A stretch of 58,622 nucleotides of DNA, from NCBI RefSeq assembly GCF_000333015.1, contig NZ_BANT01000036.1, positions 1 through 58,622 on the forward strand, in the 5' to 3' direction. Positions 25,018 through 34,701 of this stretch are shown in pieces. Position numbers and translations under genes: made by a program. Positions within the stretch are counted from its first letter, which is position 1. Each line of letters begins with the position of its first letter. Source of the stretch: Gordonia hirsuta DSM 44140 = NBRC 16056. Its GTDB lineage: Bacteria; Actinomycetota; Actinomycetes; Mycobacteriales; Mycobacteriaceae. Below the pieces are notes generated by a model. That model was not told the origin of the DNA and did no database searches. It worked only from the letters and a program-made list of their open reading frames with translations.

Positions 25018-27151
25018 CGCGCTGGATGTCCTTCTCCAGGTAGGGGATCAGACTGCGCACGAAGGCCGTCGTCAGGTGGTGACGGTCGTGCCACACCAGG
25101 ATGTTGCCGACCACCGCCGGGCAGTAGGTGTCGGTGCACACCGCATTCGAGTAGTCGATGAACGTGACGTTCGGGAACTCCTCGTCGATCGCGTCGGTGG
25201 GGCTGACCGGGGAGAGCATCCGCTGGCGGGTCACACCGCACACCTCCGGCTTGCGGCCGGCGGCGATGCAGTCCGGCGGGCTCATCGGCGGGTCCAGACC
25301 CCACGGGGTGTCGCGGATGGCGATCACCTTCTGATCGCGGTCGCGGAACTCCTTGAAGATGTCCAGGTAGCCCTCGGGGACGTAGTCGCCGGGGCGGCCG
25401 GGGATCGGCCGGGTGCTGGTGGTGAAGACGACGTCGGGCTTGTCCACCTCGAGCCGGTCCATCACCGTCTTGACCCAGTCGTGGCATTCGGTGAGCAGCT
25501 CGCCGTTGTATTCGACGACGGCCTCGGTGCTCAGGGCGCAGCCGGCCTTCATGTAGGTGGTCACCTTGAAGCCGTGCTTCTTGCCCAGGGCGTCCAGGGC
25601 GGTCATCCAGTGCTCGGAGTGCGAGCCGCCGACCACTGCGATGGTGCGCTCGGCAGAGGTGTCGCCGAACTCGCCCACCCGGATCTCCATGTCACCGAAG
25701 TTGGAGAAGTAGCCGATGTGGTTCAGCGGCCAGTCCTCGGCGGCGGCCTCGGGGGAGGGCACCGGCGGGATGGCGGGCACGGAGGCGCCGTCCAGGAAGG
25801 CGCGGGCGCCCGGGTACATCCGCGGGTCCAGGTTGGTGGTGTCCACGTGCATGTTCGCCGCGCGCACCTGCCAGTAGACGGCGCTGCTGCCGGCGAACAC
25901 GGACAGGAACACCAGGACGGCGGCCAGGATCCGGCGGTACTTGCGGCTGAAGTCGCCGCCGCGGCCCACGCGCAGCGGCTTCTCCACCCACTTGGTGCAC
26001 AGCCACGCGATGATCACCGAGACGATCAGGATCCCGGCGCCCTCGAAGAAGGTGACGTGATCCTTGAACCGCCAGCTCAGGTAGAAGATCAGCAGCGGCC
26101 AGTGCCACAGGTACAGCGCGTAGGCGATCGAGCCGAGCCAGACGATCCACGGGTGCGCCAGGATCTTGCCGCCCACCGACAGATCGGCACCGGCCACGGG
26201 ACTGGGCGCGGTCTGCGAGGAACCGACCCAGATGATCAGCAGGGTGGCGCCCACCGGCACCATCGCCATGATGCCGGGGTACTCCTTGACGCCGGCGATC
26301 CAGATACCCGAGGTCGCGATCAGCAGCACACCGACCGCGGTCAGCGCGGTGCGCAGCCAGTTGGGCATCGCCAGGCGCGGCATCCAGATGGCCAGCAGGC
26401 CGCCGACAAGCGGCTCCCACAGGCGGGCCACGGTGTCGTAGTAGTTGAACGGCTGGTTGATGCCGTGCCGGTAGTTGGCCCAGGCGAACGAGACCAGGGC
26501 CACCGCCAGCAGCGACAGGCCGACGATCCACCGGATGGTGGTGGCCTGCCCGATCACCGGCCAGCGCAGCGCCGCGAGCTTGAGCAGCCCGCCCAGCGCC
26601 AGTGCGACCAGCAGCGTCAGGACGAAGAACTGGCCCTGCATGGACATCGACCACAGATGCTGCAGCGGACTGACCGCCGAGTCGGCGGCGCCGTAGTCCT
26701 GCGAGGCGAAGGCCAGGTGATAGTTCTGGTAATAGAAGGCCGAGGCGATGGTCTCTTTGCCCAGCGTGCCCCAGCGCGTGGTGGGCATCACCCACCAGAC
26801 CATCAGCACCACGAACGACAGCAGCAGGAACATGCCCGGGATCAGGCGCATCAGCAGGCGCTTGAACCGCGGCCACGGGTCGACCGCCCGCCGCATCGAC
26901 ACCTGCTGCGGAATGCTGTTGGTGACGTGCTTGAGCAGCGAGGCGACGAAGAAGTATCCCGACAGGGTCAGGAAGACGTCGACGCCGCCGGAGACCCGGC
27001 CGAACCACACGTGGAAGACGGCGACCAGGAAGATCGCGATACCGCGCAATCCGTCCAGGTCGAGGCGATAGCCGGAGTTGTATCCGGTGGCCGCGTCCTC
27101 ATTCGGGGTCGGGTACTCCCGGACCTCCGTGCCGTGCTTTTCTGCTGCCAC
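25001..27151 (-). CDS. OafA/YrhL-type acyltransferase-3 with periplasmic SGNH domain
   Basis: 716 residues. The first ~430 are an acyltransferase-3 membrane domain (about ten to eleven helices) starting with YRLDLDGLRGIAIFLVAVFHV, the conserved RGIA..VV.FH region. A C-terminal SGNH-like domain has VGGSHSEHW as the block I equivalent and HDRHHLT supplying the D-x2-H pair. These enzymes O-acylate cell-surface glycans or lipids, with the SGNH half outside the membrane. GTG start at 27151. Tail-to-tail overlap with the DUF218 gene. The acceptor is not predictable; arabinogalactan or glycolipid modification would fit a mycolate actinobacterium. Confidence 0.93.
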   Translation of the reverse strand: MAAEKHGTEVREYPTPNEDAATGYNSGYRLDLDGLRGIAIFLVAVFHVWFGRVSGGVDVFLTLSGYFFVASLLKHVTNSIPQQVSMRRAVDPWPRFKRLLMRLIPGMFLLLSFVVLMVWWVMPTTRWGTLGKETIASAFYYQNYHLAFASQDYGAADSAVSPLQHLWSMSMQGQFFVLTLLVALALGGLLKLAALRWPVIGQATTIRWIVGLSLLAVALVSFAWANYRHGINQPFNYYDTVARLWEPLVGGLLAIWMPRLAMPNWLRTALTAVGVLLIATSGIWIAGVKEYPGIMAMVPVGATLLIIWVGSSQTAPSPVAGADLSVGGKILAHPWIVWLGSIAYALYLWHWPLLIFYLSWRFKDHVTFFEGAGILIVSVIIAWLCTKWVEKPLRVGRGGDFSRKYRRILAAVLVFLSVFAGSSAVYWQVRAANMHVDTTNLDPRMYPGARAFLDGASVPAIPPVPSPEAAAEDWPLNHIGYFSNFGDMEIRVGEFGDTSAERTIAVVGGSHSEHWMTALDALGKKHGFKVTTYMKAGCALSTEAVVEYNGELLTECHDWVKTVMDRLEVDKPDVVFTTSTRPIPGRPGDYVPEGYLDIFKEFRDRDQKVIAIRDTPWGLDPPMSPPDCIAAGRKPEVCGVTRQRMLSPVSPTDAIDEEFPNVTFIDYSNAVCTDTYCPAVVGNILVWHDRHHLTTAFVRSLIPYLEKDIQRATGWW

Positions 27152-27318
27152 GACTGACCAATGTAGTCAACGAGGGACCAGAACGCTCATCGACGACGCG
27201 CTGATCGCCGCCGCGAACCCGGCCAATTCGACAATTCTTCTGCACCGCTTGGGTGCCGGGGCCAGTATCGAAGGTGCGTCAGCGAGACGTACACCACTTT
27301 TCGAACGAGGGAATCTCA

Positions 27319-28446
27319 GTGAAGACCAAGGCTGCTGTCCTGCGCGGAGTGAACGAGGAATGGAAGATCGAGGAGGTGGAGCTCGGCGATCCGGTCGCCG
27401 GTGAGGTTCAGGTCAAGCTGGTCTCCTCCGGGCTGTGCCACTCCGATCACCATTTGCGCACCGGACAGAGTCCGGCCCCGATGCCCGTCGTCGGCGGGCA
27501 CGAGGGTGCCGGCATCGTCACCAAGGTCGGCCCCGGGGTGACGCGGTTCGCCGAAGGCGACCACGTGGTCACCGCCTTCATCCCGGCGTGCGGTGTCTGC
27601 GGTCCGTGTTCGCGCGGTCAGCAGAACATCTGCGACGAGGGCGCCGGACTGCTGACCGGCCTGGCGATCTCCGACAAGACCCACCGGGTCACCAACGACG
27701 CCGGCGAAGAGTTCACCCAGATGTGTCTGCTGGGCACCTTCTCGCCCTACATCACCGTCAACCAGGCCTCGCTGGTCAAGATCGAAGACGATATCCCGCT
27801 CAAGGAGGCCGCACTGCTGGGCTGCGGTGTCGCCACCGGCTGGGGCAGTGCCACCGAGATCGGCGGCACCAAGGTCGGCGACACCGTGGTGGTGGTCGGT
27901 ATCGGCGGGGTCGGGATCAACTCGATCCAGGGCGCCAAGGCGGCCGGCGCGCGGTACGTGGTGGCCGTGGACCCGGTGAAGTTCAAGCGGGACATGGCCG
28001 AGAAGCTCGGCGCCACCCACGTCTTCGAATCGATGGAGGAGGCGATCCCTGCGGTCGGCGAGATGACCTGGGGCACCATGGCCAACTCGGTGATCCTGAC
28101 CGTCGGCGAGATGAAGGGCGAGTACATCGCCCCGGCGATGGCGATGACCGGCAAGGGCGGTCAGGTGGTGGTGGTCGGGATGGGCGACTTCCAGGCCATG
28201 GACGTGTCGCTGAACCTGTTCGAGATGACGCTGCTGCAAAAGCGCGTGCAGGGCGCCATCTTCGGCGGCGCCGGCCCGCGCACCCAGGTGCCCAAGCTGC
28301 TCAACGAATACCGCGCCGGCCAGCTGAACCTGAGCGACCTGGTGACCCAGGAATACCGGCTCGAGGACATCAACAGGGCCTACGACGACATGCTCTCCGG
28401 GGAGAACATCCGCGGCATGATCGTGTACGACGAGGCCGACTGGTAG
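27319..28446 (+). CDS. NDMA-dependent (mycofactocin-type) zinc alcohol dehydrogenase
   Basis: 375 residues, the standard size for this family. Zinc-MDR features are GLCHSDHHLRTGQ (catalytic site), GGHEGAGIV, structural zinc cysteines CGVCGPCSRGQQNIC, and the Rossmann motif VGIGGVGINSIQGA. The family retains NAD(H) tightly and needs an external acceptor; NDMA is the artificial one and mycofactocin the presumed natural carrier. Start is GTG 27319, with GAGGG seven bases upstream; the open frame extends further back but lacks domain character. It lies just left of the terpenoid-type cluster and ends in a matching hairpin, so supplying acids from alcohols to that cluster is possible but unproven. 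Confidence 0.94.
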   Translation: MKTKAAVLRGVNEEWKIEEVELGDPVAGEVQVKLVSSGLCHSDHHLRTGQSPAPMPVVGGHEGAGIVTKVGPGVTRFAEGDHVVTAFIPACGVCGPCSRGQQNICDEGAGLLTGLAISDKTHRVTNDAGEEFTQMCLLGTFSPYITVNQASLVKIEDDIPLKEAALLGCGVATGWGSATEIGGTKVGDTVVVVGIGGVGINSIQGAKAAGARYVVAVDPVKFKRDMAEKLGATHVFESMEEAIPAVGEMTWGTMANSVILTVGEMKGEYIAPAMAMTGKGGQVVVVGMGDFQAMDVSLNLFEMTLLQKRVQGAIFGGAGPRTQVPKLLNEYRAGQLNLSDLVTQEYRLEDINRAYDDMLSGENIRGMIVYDEADW

Positions 28447-28468
28447 ACCGCCGGCCTCTCGGCTCACC

Positions 28469-28513
28469 CAGCACCGCGGCCCTCCCGGGATCACTCCCGG
28501 GAGGGCCGCACTG
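28469..28513 (+). repeat. Left copy of a 45-bp direct repeat containing a terminator hairpin
   Basis: Contains a perfect 15-bp stem (28476-28490 with 28495-28509, arm GCGGCCCTCCCGGGA) and loop TCAC, 29 bases after the alcohol dehydrogenase stop. Matches 40209-40253 at 41 of 45 positions in the same orientation. Two of the four differences are compensatory (G-C in one stem, A-T in the other). Confidence 0.9.
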
Positions 28514-28578
28514 TGTGCGGGGCCCGGCTGCTGCCGATGCCCCGCAACTCCTTGTGCCGCGTCGCCCCGTGAGTTAAA

Positions 28579-28592
28579 TTAACGAGAACTAA
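28579..28592. promoter_or_regulatory. Operator-like motif at the promoter of the carboxylase operon
   Basis: TTAAC-GAGA-ACTAA, an imperfect inverted repeat in an AT-rich island 36 bases upstream of the carboxyltransferase start at 28628. The same motif (TTAAC-GATA-GCTAA) is found at 40135-40148, upstream of the opposing operon. The obvious candidate regulator is the TetR protein at 35628. Confidence 0.65.
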
Positions 28593-28627
28593 GTAAGTAT
28601 CTGGTTGGACGACCCACGGGAGGCACA

Positions 28628-30229
28628 GTGCCAGTCCTGCAAACCGCGATCGATCCCGCTTCCGAGGAGTTCACCGCTCGTCGGGCCGAGTACCTCGAGC
28701 GGATCTCGGAGATCGATGCCGAACACGCCAAGGCGGTGGCGGCCGGCGGTCCCCGCTATGTGCAGCGCCATCGCGAGCGCGGCAAACTGCTCGCCCGGGA
28801 ACGCATCGAGATGCTCCTCGATCCGGCGGCCCCCTTCATGGAACTGTCGCCGCTGGCGGCCTGGGGCACCGACTTCCACGTGGGCGGCAGCCTGGTCACC
28901 GGCATCGGGGTGGTCGAGGGGGTCGAGTGCGCGATCCTGGCCCACGAGCCGACGGTGAAGGGCGGTACCGGCAACCCGTATTCGGTCCGCAAGTTCCTGC
29001 GCCTGTTCGACATCGCCAAAGAGAACAATCTGCCGCTGATCTGCCTGGTCGAGTCCGGCGGCGCCGATCTGCCGACCCAGAGCGAGATCTTTGTGCCGGG
29101 CGGCCGCCAGTTCCGGGACCTGACCGAGGCCTCGGCGTCGGGGCGACCGGTGATCTCGCTGGTCTTCGGAAACTCCACGGCCGGCGGCGCCTATGTGCCG
29201 GGCATGTCCGACTACACCGTGATGGTCAAGGAAGGGGCGAAGGTCTTCCTCGCCGGACCGCCGCTGGTCAAGATGGCCACCGGTGAGGTCTCCGACGACG
29301 AGTCCCTCGGCGGGGCAGAGATGCACGCGCGCACCTCGGGGCTGGCGGACTATCTCGCGGTCGACGAGATGGACGCGATCCGGATCGGCCGGCAGATCGT
29401 CTCCCGGCTCAACTGGCGCAAGGCCGGCCCGGAGCCGTCGTTGCCGGCCGATCCGCCGGTGCACCCGATCCAGGATCTGCCCGGCATCGTGCCGGTGGAC
29501 ATCAAACAGCCCTTCGATCCGCTCGAGGTGATCGGCCGCCTGGTCGACGGCTCGCGGTTCGACGAGTTCAAGCCGCTCTACGGCACCAGTCTGGTCACCG
29601 GATGGGCGTCGATCCAGGGTTATCCGGTCGGCATCCTGGCCAATGCGCGGGGGATCCTCTTCAGCGAAGAGTCGCAGAAGGCGGCCCAGTTCATCCAGCT
29701 GGCCAACCAGATCGATGTCCCGCTGGTATTCCTGCAGAACGTCACCGGCTTCATGGTCGGCAAGGAGTACGAGCAGAACGGCATCATCAAACACGGGGCG
29801 ATGATGATCAACGCCGTCTCCAACTCGCGAGTGCCGCACCTGACCATCAACATGGGTGCCTCGTACGGGGCCGGCAACTACGGCATGTGCGGGCGGGCGT
29901 ACGGTCCGCGCTTCCTGTTCTCCTGGCCGAACTCCAAAACGGCCGTCATGGGCGGGCAGCAGCTGGCCGGGGTGATGTCGATCGTGGCCAGGCAGGCTGC
30001 TGCTGCGCGCGGCGTCGAGTTCGACGAGGCCGCCGATACGGCGCTGCGCGAGAAGATCGAAACCCAGATCGACACCGAATCGATCGCGCCGTTCATGTCG
30101 GGGAAGGTCTACGACGACGGCATCATCGACCCCCGCGATACGCGCACGATCCTCGGCTACTGCCTGTCCATCGTCAGCAATCAATCGATCGAGGGCGTCA
30201 AGAACGCCTTCGGCGTCTTCAGGATGTGA
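28628..30229 (+). CDS. Acyl-CoA carboxylase beta subunit (carboxyltransferase; methylcrotonyl-/geranyl-CoA type)
   Basis: 533 residues, the length of 3-methylcrotonyl- and geranyl-CoA carboxylase beta subunits. N-terminal and C-terminal crotonase-like halves each carry oxyanion motifs: FGNSTAGGAYVPGMSDY (~185-200) and MGASYGAGNYGMCGRAY (~410-425). It transfers CO2 from biotin to the gamma carbon of an alpha,beta-unsaturated, beta-methyl acyl-CoA if the assignment holds. GTG start with GGGAGG four to five bases upstream. First gene of the plus-strand operon, followed 4 bases later by its biotin carboxylase partner. Context with AtuA favours an isoprenoid substrate; leucine-derived methylcrotonyl-CoA is the main alternative. 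Confidence 0.93.
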   Translation: MPVLQTAIDPASEEFTARRAEYLERISEIDAEHAKAVAAGGPRYVQRHRERGKLLARERIEMLLDPAAPFMELSPLAAWGTDFHVGGSLVTGIGVVEGVECAILAHEPTVKGGTGNPYSVRKFLRLFDIAKENNLPLICLVESGGADLPTQSEIFVPGGRQFRDLTEASASGRPVISLVFGNSTAGGAYVPGMSDYTVMVKEGAKVFLAGPPLVKMATGEVSDDESLGGAEMHARTSGLADYLAVDEMDAIRIGRQIVSRLNWRKAGPEPSLPADPPVHPIQDLPGIVPVDIKQPFDPLEVIGRLVDGSRFDEFKPLYGTSLVTGWASIQGYPVGILANARGILFSEESQKAAQFIQLANQIDVPLVFLQNVTGFMVGKEYEQNGIIKHGAMMINAVSNSRVPHLTINMGASYGAGNYGMCGRAYGPRFLFSWPNSKTAVMGGQQLAGVMSIVARQAAAARGVEFDEAADTALREKIETQIDTESIAPFMSGKVYDDGIIDPRDTRTILGYCLSIVSNQSIEGVKNAFGVFRM

Positions 30230-30233
30230 CCGC

Positions 30234-32228
30234 ATGATCAACCGTGTTCTCGTGGCCAACCGCGGAGAGATCGCTCGCCGCGTGTTCCACACATGCCGCC
30301 GCAGCGGGATCGGCACCGTGGCCGTGGCGTCGACCGCCGACCGCTGCGCCCCGCATGCCCGCGAAGCCGATGTCGTCGTCGAACTTCCCGGAGCGGCGCC
30401 GGCCGAGACCTATCTGCGCGGGGACCTGATCATCGAGGCCGCCGGGCGGGTGGGCGCCGACGCGGTCCACCCCGGCTACGGCTTCCTGTCGGAGAACGCC
30501 GCCTTCGCCCGGCAGGTGCTCGACGCGGGGCTGACCTGGATCGGACCGCCGCCCGAGGCCATCGAGCTGATGGGGTCGAAAGTGGAGTCCAAGCGGCTGA
30601 TGGACCAGGCCGGGGTGCCCGTCCTCGGCGAACTCGACCCCGAAACGATCACCGAGGAGCAGCTGCCGGTGCTGGTGAAGGCCTCGGCCGGCGGCGGCGG
30701 ACGAGGTATGCGGATCGTCCACACACTCGCCGAACTCCCCGAGGCGGTCGCCGCCGCCAGCGCGGAGGCGGCCTCGGCGTTCGGTGATCCCGCCGTGTTC
30801 TGCGAGCAGTACATCGCCACCGGCCGCCACATCGAGGTGCAGATCCTCGCCGATCGGCACGGAAACGTCTGGCCGCTGGGGGAGCGGGAGTGCTCCATCC
30901 AGCGCCGCCACCAGAAGGTGCTCGAAGAGGCGCCGTCGCCGATGGTCGACACCCCGATGCGCCAGCGCCTGTGCGAGGCGGCGGTGCTGGCGGCCCACGC
31001 CGTCGACTACGTCGGCGCCGGCACCGTCGAGTTCCTCGCCGATGACCGCGGCGACTTCTTCTTCCTGGAGATGAACACGCGACTGCAGGTGGAGCACCCG
31101 GTCACCGAATGCGTCACCGGAGTGGACCTGGTCGCCTGGCAGCTGCGCATCGCCGAAGGAGCCGAACTGCCCACGACCGAGATCCCCGTCTTCCACGGCC
31201 ACGCGATCGAGGCCCGGCTGGTGGCCGAGGATCCGTCAAGCGATTGGCTGCCCACCAACGGGCCCATCCACCGGTTCGAGGTGGGCCGCGGCGACACCGA
31301 GTTCGCGATCCCGGACTCGCCGGGGCTGCGGGTCGACGGCGGGTTCGGTGCCGGGGACGCGGTGAGCGTGCACTACGACGCCATGCTCGCCAAGGTGATC
31401 GCCTGGGCGCCCACCCGCGCCGAGGCCGCCCGGTTGCTGGCCGGGGCGCTGGCCGCAAGCCGGCTGCACGGGCCGGTGACCAACCGGGACCTGCTGGTGC
31501 AGGTGCTGCGCCACCCCGAGTTCCTGTCCGGGGACATCGACACCGGGTTCTTCGACCGCGACTCGGCCGCCGGAGTCTTCGAGCCGCTGGCCGGCCCCGC
31601 AGCGGTCGGCTACTCGGCCATCGCGGCGGCGCTGGCCCGGGGGATGGAATACCGCGCCCACGCGACCGTCGCGGCGATGATGCCCCCGGCCTGGCGGAAC
31701 GTGCCGGCCATGCCGCAGCGAACCGAGTTCACCACCTCCGCCGGCGAGGTGGTGGGCGTCGAATACCAGCACACCGGAGAGGGCTTCGTCGCCGGTCTGG
31801 CCGGTGCGGACGGCCCGGCGAGCCCCGAGGTGGCCGCCGTCGCCGTCGATGCGGTGGACCTGGTGATCGACGGAGCGCGCTACCGGTTCCAGGTGGCCTT
31901 CACCGGCGACCGCGTCGACGTCGACTCGCCGTTCGGCAGCGTGGTGCTCGGCTCGGTACCACGCTTTCGCGACCCGCAGCTGGAACGCGCGGCGGGTTCG
32001 CTGATCGCCCCGATGCCGGCGATGGTCACCGCGGTGCTCGTCACGCAGGGCGACACGGTCACCGCCGGCGACCCCGTCGTGGTGCTCGAGGCGATGAAGA
32101 TGCAGCACACCGTTGCTGCTCCGCAGGACGGTGTGGTCTCGGCCGTCAACGTTGCGGCAGGACAGCAGATCGAGACCGACCACATCCTCGTCGTGATCGA
32201 CGATTCACCGGAAGGCGATGCGCCATGA
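30234..32228 (+). CDS. Acyl-CoA carboxylase alpha subunit (biotin carboxylase + BCCP)
   Basis: 664 residues. The N-terminal biotin carboxylase domain (VANRGEIARRVFHTCRRSG, then ATP-grasp KASAGGGGRGMRIV, ~145-160) is followed by EMNTRLQVEHPVTE and the C-terminal biotin carrier domain. The biotinyl lysine is Lys622 in EAMKMQH. It carboxylates biotin with ATP and bicarbonate for the neighbouring carboxyltransferase. The stop overlaps the next gene start by four bases (ATGA). Corresponds to AtuF in the Pseudomonas scheme, or LiuD in the leucine scheme. Confidence 0.95.
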   Translation: MINRVLVANRGEIARRVFHTCRRSGIGTVAVASTADRCAPHAREADVVVELPGAAPAETYLRGDLIIEAAGRVGADAVHPGYGFLSENAAFARQVLDAGLTWIGPPPEAIELMGSKVESKRLMDQAGVPVLGELDPETITEEQLPVLVKASAGGGGRGMRIVHTLAELPEAVAAASAEAASAFGDPAVFCEQYIATGRHIEVQILADRHGNVWPLGERECSIQRRHQKVLEEAPSPMVDTPMRQRLCEAAVLAAHAVDYVGAGTVEFLADDRGDFFFLEMNTRLQVEHPVTECVTGVDLVAWQLRIAEGAELPTTEIPVFHGHAIEARLVAEDPSSDWLPTNGPIHRFEVGRGDTEFAIPDSPGLRVDGGFGAGDAVSVHYDAMLAKVIAWAPTRAEAARLLAGALAASRLHGPVTNRDLLVQVLRHPEFLSGDIDTGFFDRDSAAGVFEPLAGPAAVGYSAIAAALARGMEYRAHATVAAMMPPAWRNVPAMPQRTEFTTSAGEVVGVEYQHTGEGFVAGLAGADGPASPEVAAVAVDAVDLVIDGARYRFQVAFTGDRVDVDSPFGSVVLGSVPRFRDPQLERAAGSLIAPMPAMVTAVLVTQGDTVTAGDPVVVLEAMKMQHTVAAPQDGVVSAVNVAAGQQIETDHILVVIDDSPEGDAP

Positions 32229-33895
32229 CCGCAGCAACCACGATCCCCGAAGGCTTCCAGCAACACGTCGCCGAACGCCCCGACGACTCCGCCCTGCGCG
32301 ATGTCGGCGCCGAGGGCCTGACCTGGCGCGAATACGGTGAGCAGGTCGCACGGATCTGCGGCGGTCTGGCGGCGCTGGGCCTGCGCCGCGGAGACACGCT
32401 CGCGACGATGCTCGCCAACCGATCCGAGCACGCCCTGGTCGAGATGGGCGCCAACCACCTGGGCGTGACGACCTTCTCGATCTACAACACGAGCTCGCCG
32501 GAACAGATCGCCTTCATGCTCTCGGACTCCGGGGCCAAAGTGGTGGTCGTGGAGGAGCAGTTCGCCGACAACGTGCGGGCAGCCGGGGTCGACCTGACGA
32601 TTCTGGTGCTCGAGGACGGCGACGTCGACCGGTTGGCCCCCGAGCCGGACTTCGACTTCGCGTCGACCTGGCGTGCGGTACAGCCCGAGGACCTGCTCTG
32701 CCTGATCTACACCTCCGGTACCACCGGTCAGCCCAAGGGCGTCGAACACACCCATCGCAACTTCGTGGAGATGGCCAAGTCGATCACCGCCCGGTTCCCG
32801 GTCGGCACCGACGACCGCGCCATCTCGTACCTGCCGACCGCGCACCTGGCCGACCGCGGAGTTCTCTACTACACGCATTCGCTCTACGGTGCCGAGATCA
32901 CCATGTGTCCCGATGTCGCGCAGCTCGGCGCGGCGCTGGCCGAGGTGCACCCGACCACCTTCGCCGCCGTTCCCCGGGTGTGGGAGAAACTGAAGCTGGC
33001 GGTGGAGGCGGCGTTGCGCGCCGATCCGGCGATGGCGGCCGCCTTCGACTCCGGAGACGAGACTGTGCTGGCGGCGGTCCGGGCCAAGCTGGGCTTCGAC
33101 CAGCTGCGGTGGGCGCTGTCGGGGTCGGCGACGCTGAACCGCGAGATCCTCGGTTTCTTCAACAAGATCGGCGTACCGACCACCGATCTGTGGGGCATGT
33201 CGGAGATCGGTATCGCCACGGCCGCGCCGATCGGCGAGGCCAAGCCGGGCACCGTCGGCACCGCGATGCGCGGGTACGAGATGAAGCTGGCCGACGACGG
33301 CGAGCTGCTCGTGCGCTCGGACTTTTTGATGGTCGGCTACCGCAATGCGCCGGAGAAGACGGCCGAGGCCTTCGACGCCGAGGGCTGGCTGCGCACCGGT
33401 GACATCTTCACCGTCGACGACGAGGGCTACTACACGATCATCGACAAGAAGAAGGAGCTCATCATCAACTCCGGCGGCAAGAACATGTCGCCGGCCAACA
33501 TCGAGGGCGCCGTGCGCGATGCGTCCCGGCTGATCGGCCCGATGATCGCCTACGGCGATAACCGCCCGTACAACGTCGCCCTGATCACCGTGGAACCCTC
33601 GGTGGCAGAGGAGCTCGGCATCACCACCGCGGTCGATGAGCTCAACACCGATCCGGTCGTCGTCGACCTGGTGCGCCGCGCCGTGGCCGACGGCAACGCC
33701 CGGCTGTCCCGCGTCGAGCAGATCAAGCGGTTCAAGATCATGCCCGCCGTCTGGGAGCCCGGCACACCGCTGGTGACCCCGACCGGAAAGCTCAAGCGCA
33801 ATGTCGTGCACGCCGAATACGCCGCCGACATCGACGATCTCTATGCCGCACAGCCCGGCGCGGATGTGTACGAACCGCTCGGTGAGGCGGCATGA
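32225..33895 (+). CDS. AMP-dependent acyl-CoA synthetase
   Basis: 556 residues of the ANL superfamily. P-loop-like YTSGTTGQPKG (~160-170), the YLPTAHLADRG segment, WGMSEIG (A5), GWLRTGDIFTVDDEGY (A7-A8) and the C-terminal lysine region PTGKLKRN are all present. It would activate a free branched or isoprenoid acid to its CoA thioester. Coupled by ATGA overlaps to the genes on both sides. Parallels AtuH, the citronellate/geranylate-activating enzyme proposed in Pseudomonas. Substrate not defined by sequence. Confidence 0.93.
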   Translation: MTAATTIPEGFQQHVAERPDDSALRDVGAEGLTWREYGEQVARICGGLAALGLRRGDTLATMLANRSEHALVEMGANHLGVTTFSIYNTSSPEQIAFMLSDSGAKVVVVEEQFADNVRAAGVDLTILVLEDGDVDRLAPEPDFDFASTWRAVQPEDLLCLIYTSGTTGQPKGVEHTHRNFVEMAKSITARFPVGTDDRAISYLPTAHLADRGVLYYTHSLYGAEITMCPDVAQLGAALAEVHPTTFAAVPRVWEKLKLAVEAALRADPAMAAAFDSGDETVLAAVRAKLGFDQLRWALSGSATLNREILGFFNKIGVPTTDLWGMSEIGIATAAPIGEAKPGTVGTAMRGYEMKLADDGELLVRSDFLMVGYRNAPEKTAEAFDAEGWLRTGDIFTVDDEGYYTIIDKKKELIINSGGKNMSPANIEGAVRDASRLIGPMIAYGDNRPYNVALITVEPSVAEELGITTAVDELNTDPVVVDLVRRAVADGNARLSRVEQIKRFKIMPAVWEPGTPLVTPTGKLKRNVVHAEYAADIDDLYAAQPGADVYEPLGEAA

Positions 33896-34701
33896 GCGCC
33901 GTCCTGGTCGAGGAGGCCGGCGGTGTGCTGACGGTGACCATCAACCGTCCCGACCAGCGCAATGCCCTCTCGCAGGAGGTGGTCGGCGGGATCGCCGAGG
34001 CAATCGAGACGGCGCGCCGAGCGGCCGGCCGGATCCGGGTGTTCGTGCTCCGCGGCGCCGGCGGCACCTTCTGTGCCGGCGGCGATCTCAAGGAGTTCAA
34101 AGCCATGTTCCAGGACGACCGGGCATCCGGTTCGCAGCCGGAGCGGCTGGCCGAGGCCGCACAGATCAACCGGGCCGGGGGTGAGCTGTTCGCCGGGCTC
34201 GCCGCGTTGCCGTGTGTGGTCATCGCCGCGGTCGACGGTGCGGCCGTCGGCGGTGGTTTCGGGCTGGCGGCCGCGGCCGACATCACCGTGGCCACCCGCA
34301 GCGCACGTTTCTCGATGTCGGAGACCCGCCTTGGACTGCTCCCGGCGCAGATCACGCCGATCGTGGCCGCCCGGGTGGGTACCCATCACACCCGGCGCCT
34401 GTCGGTGACCGCGGCCCGCATCGGTGCCGACGAGGCGTTCCGGATCGGCCTGGTCGATCAGATCGTCGACGACGGTGCGCTCGGCGAGGCGGTGCAGTCC
34501 CAGGTCGGGCAGGTGCTGGCGTGTGCGCCGCAGGCGAATGCCGCGGTGAAGAGGTTCCTGGCCGAACTTCCGGACATCCCCGAAGAAGCGGTCCGCGATC
34601 ACGCCGCCGGACTGTTCGCCGAAGCGATGCGGGGCGAGGAGGCCAGGTCCGGACTGCGGGCGTTCATCGAGGGCACGGCGCCGATGTGGCGGGCCGGATG
34701 A
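33892..34701 (+). CDS. Enoyl-CoA hydratase/isomerase family protein (AtuE-like), copy 1
   Basis: 269 residues of the crotonase fold. Oxyanion motif CAGGDLKEF (~61-69) and the glycine loop AVDGAAVGGGFGLAAAADI (~112-130) are visible, followed by SETRLGLLPAQITPIV. In the proposed pathway it would hydrate the carboxylated acyl-CoA (isohexenylglutaconyl- or methylglutaconyl-CoA). ATGA overlaps link it to the synthetase before it and the second crotonase after it. Confidence 0.9.
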   Translation: MSAVLVEEAGGVLTVTINRPDQRNALSQEVVGGIAEAIETARRAAGRIRVFVLRGAGGTFCAGGDLKEFKAMFQDDRASGSQPERLAEAAQINRAGGELFAGLAALPCVVIAAVDGAAVGGGFGLAAAADITVATRSARFSMSETRLGLLPAQITPIVAARVGTHHTRRLSVTAARIGADEAFRIGLVDQIVDDGALGEAVQSQVGQVLACAPQANAAVKRFLAELPDIPEEAVRDHAAGLFAEAMRGEEARSGLRAFIEGTAPMWRAG

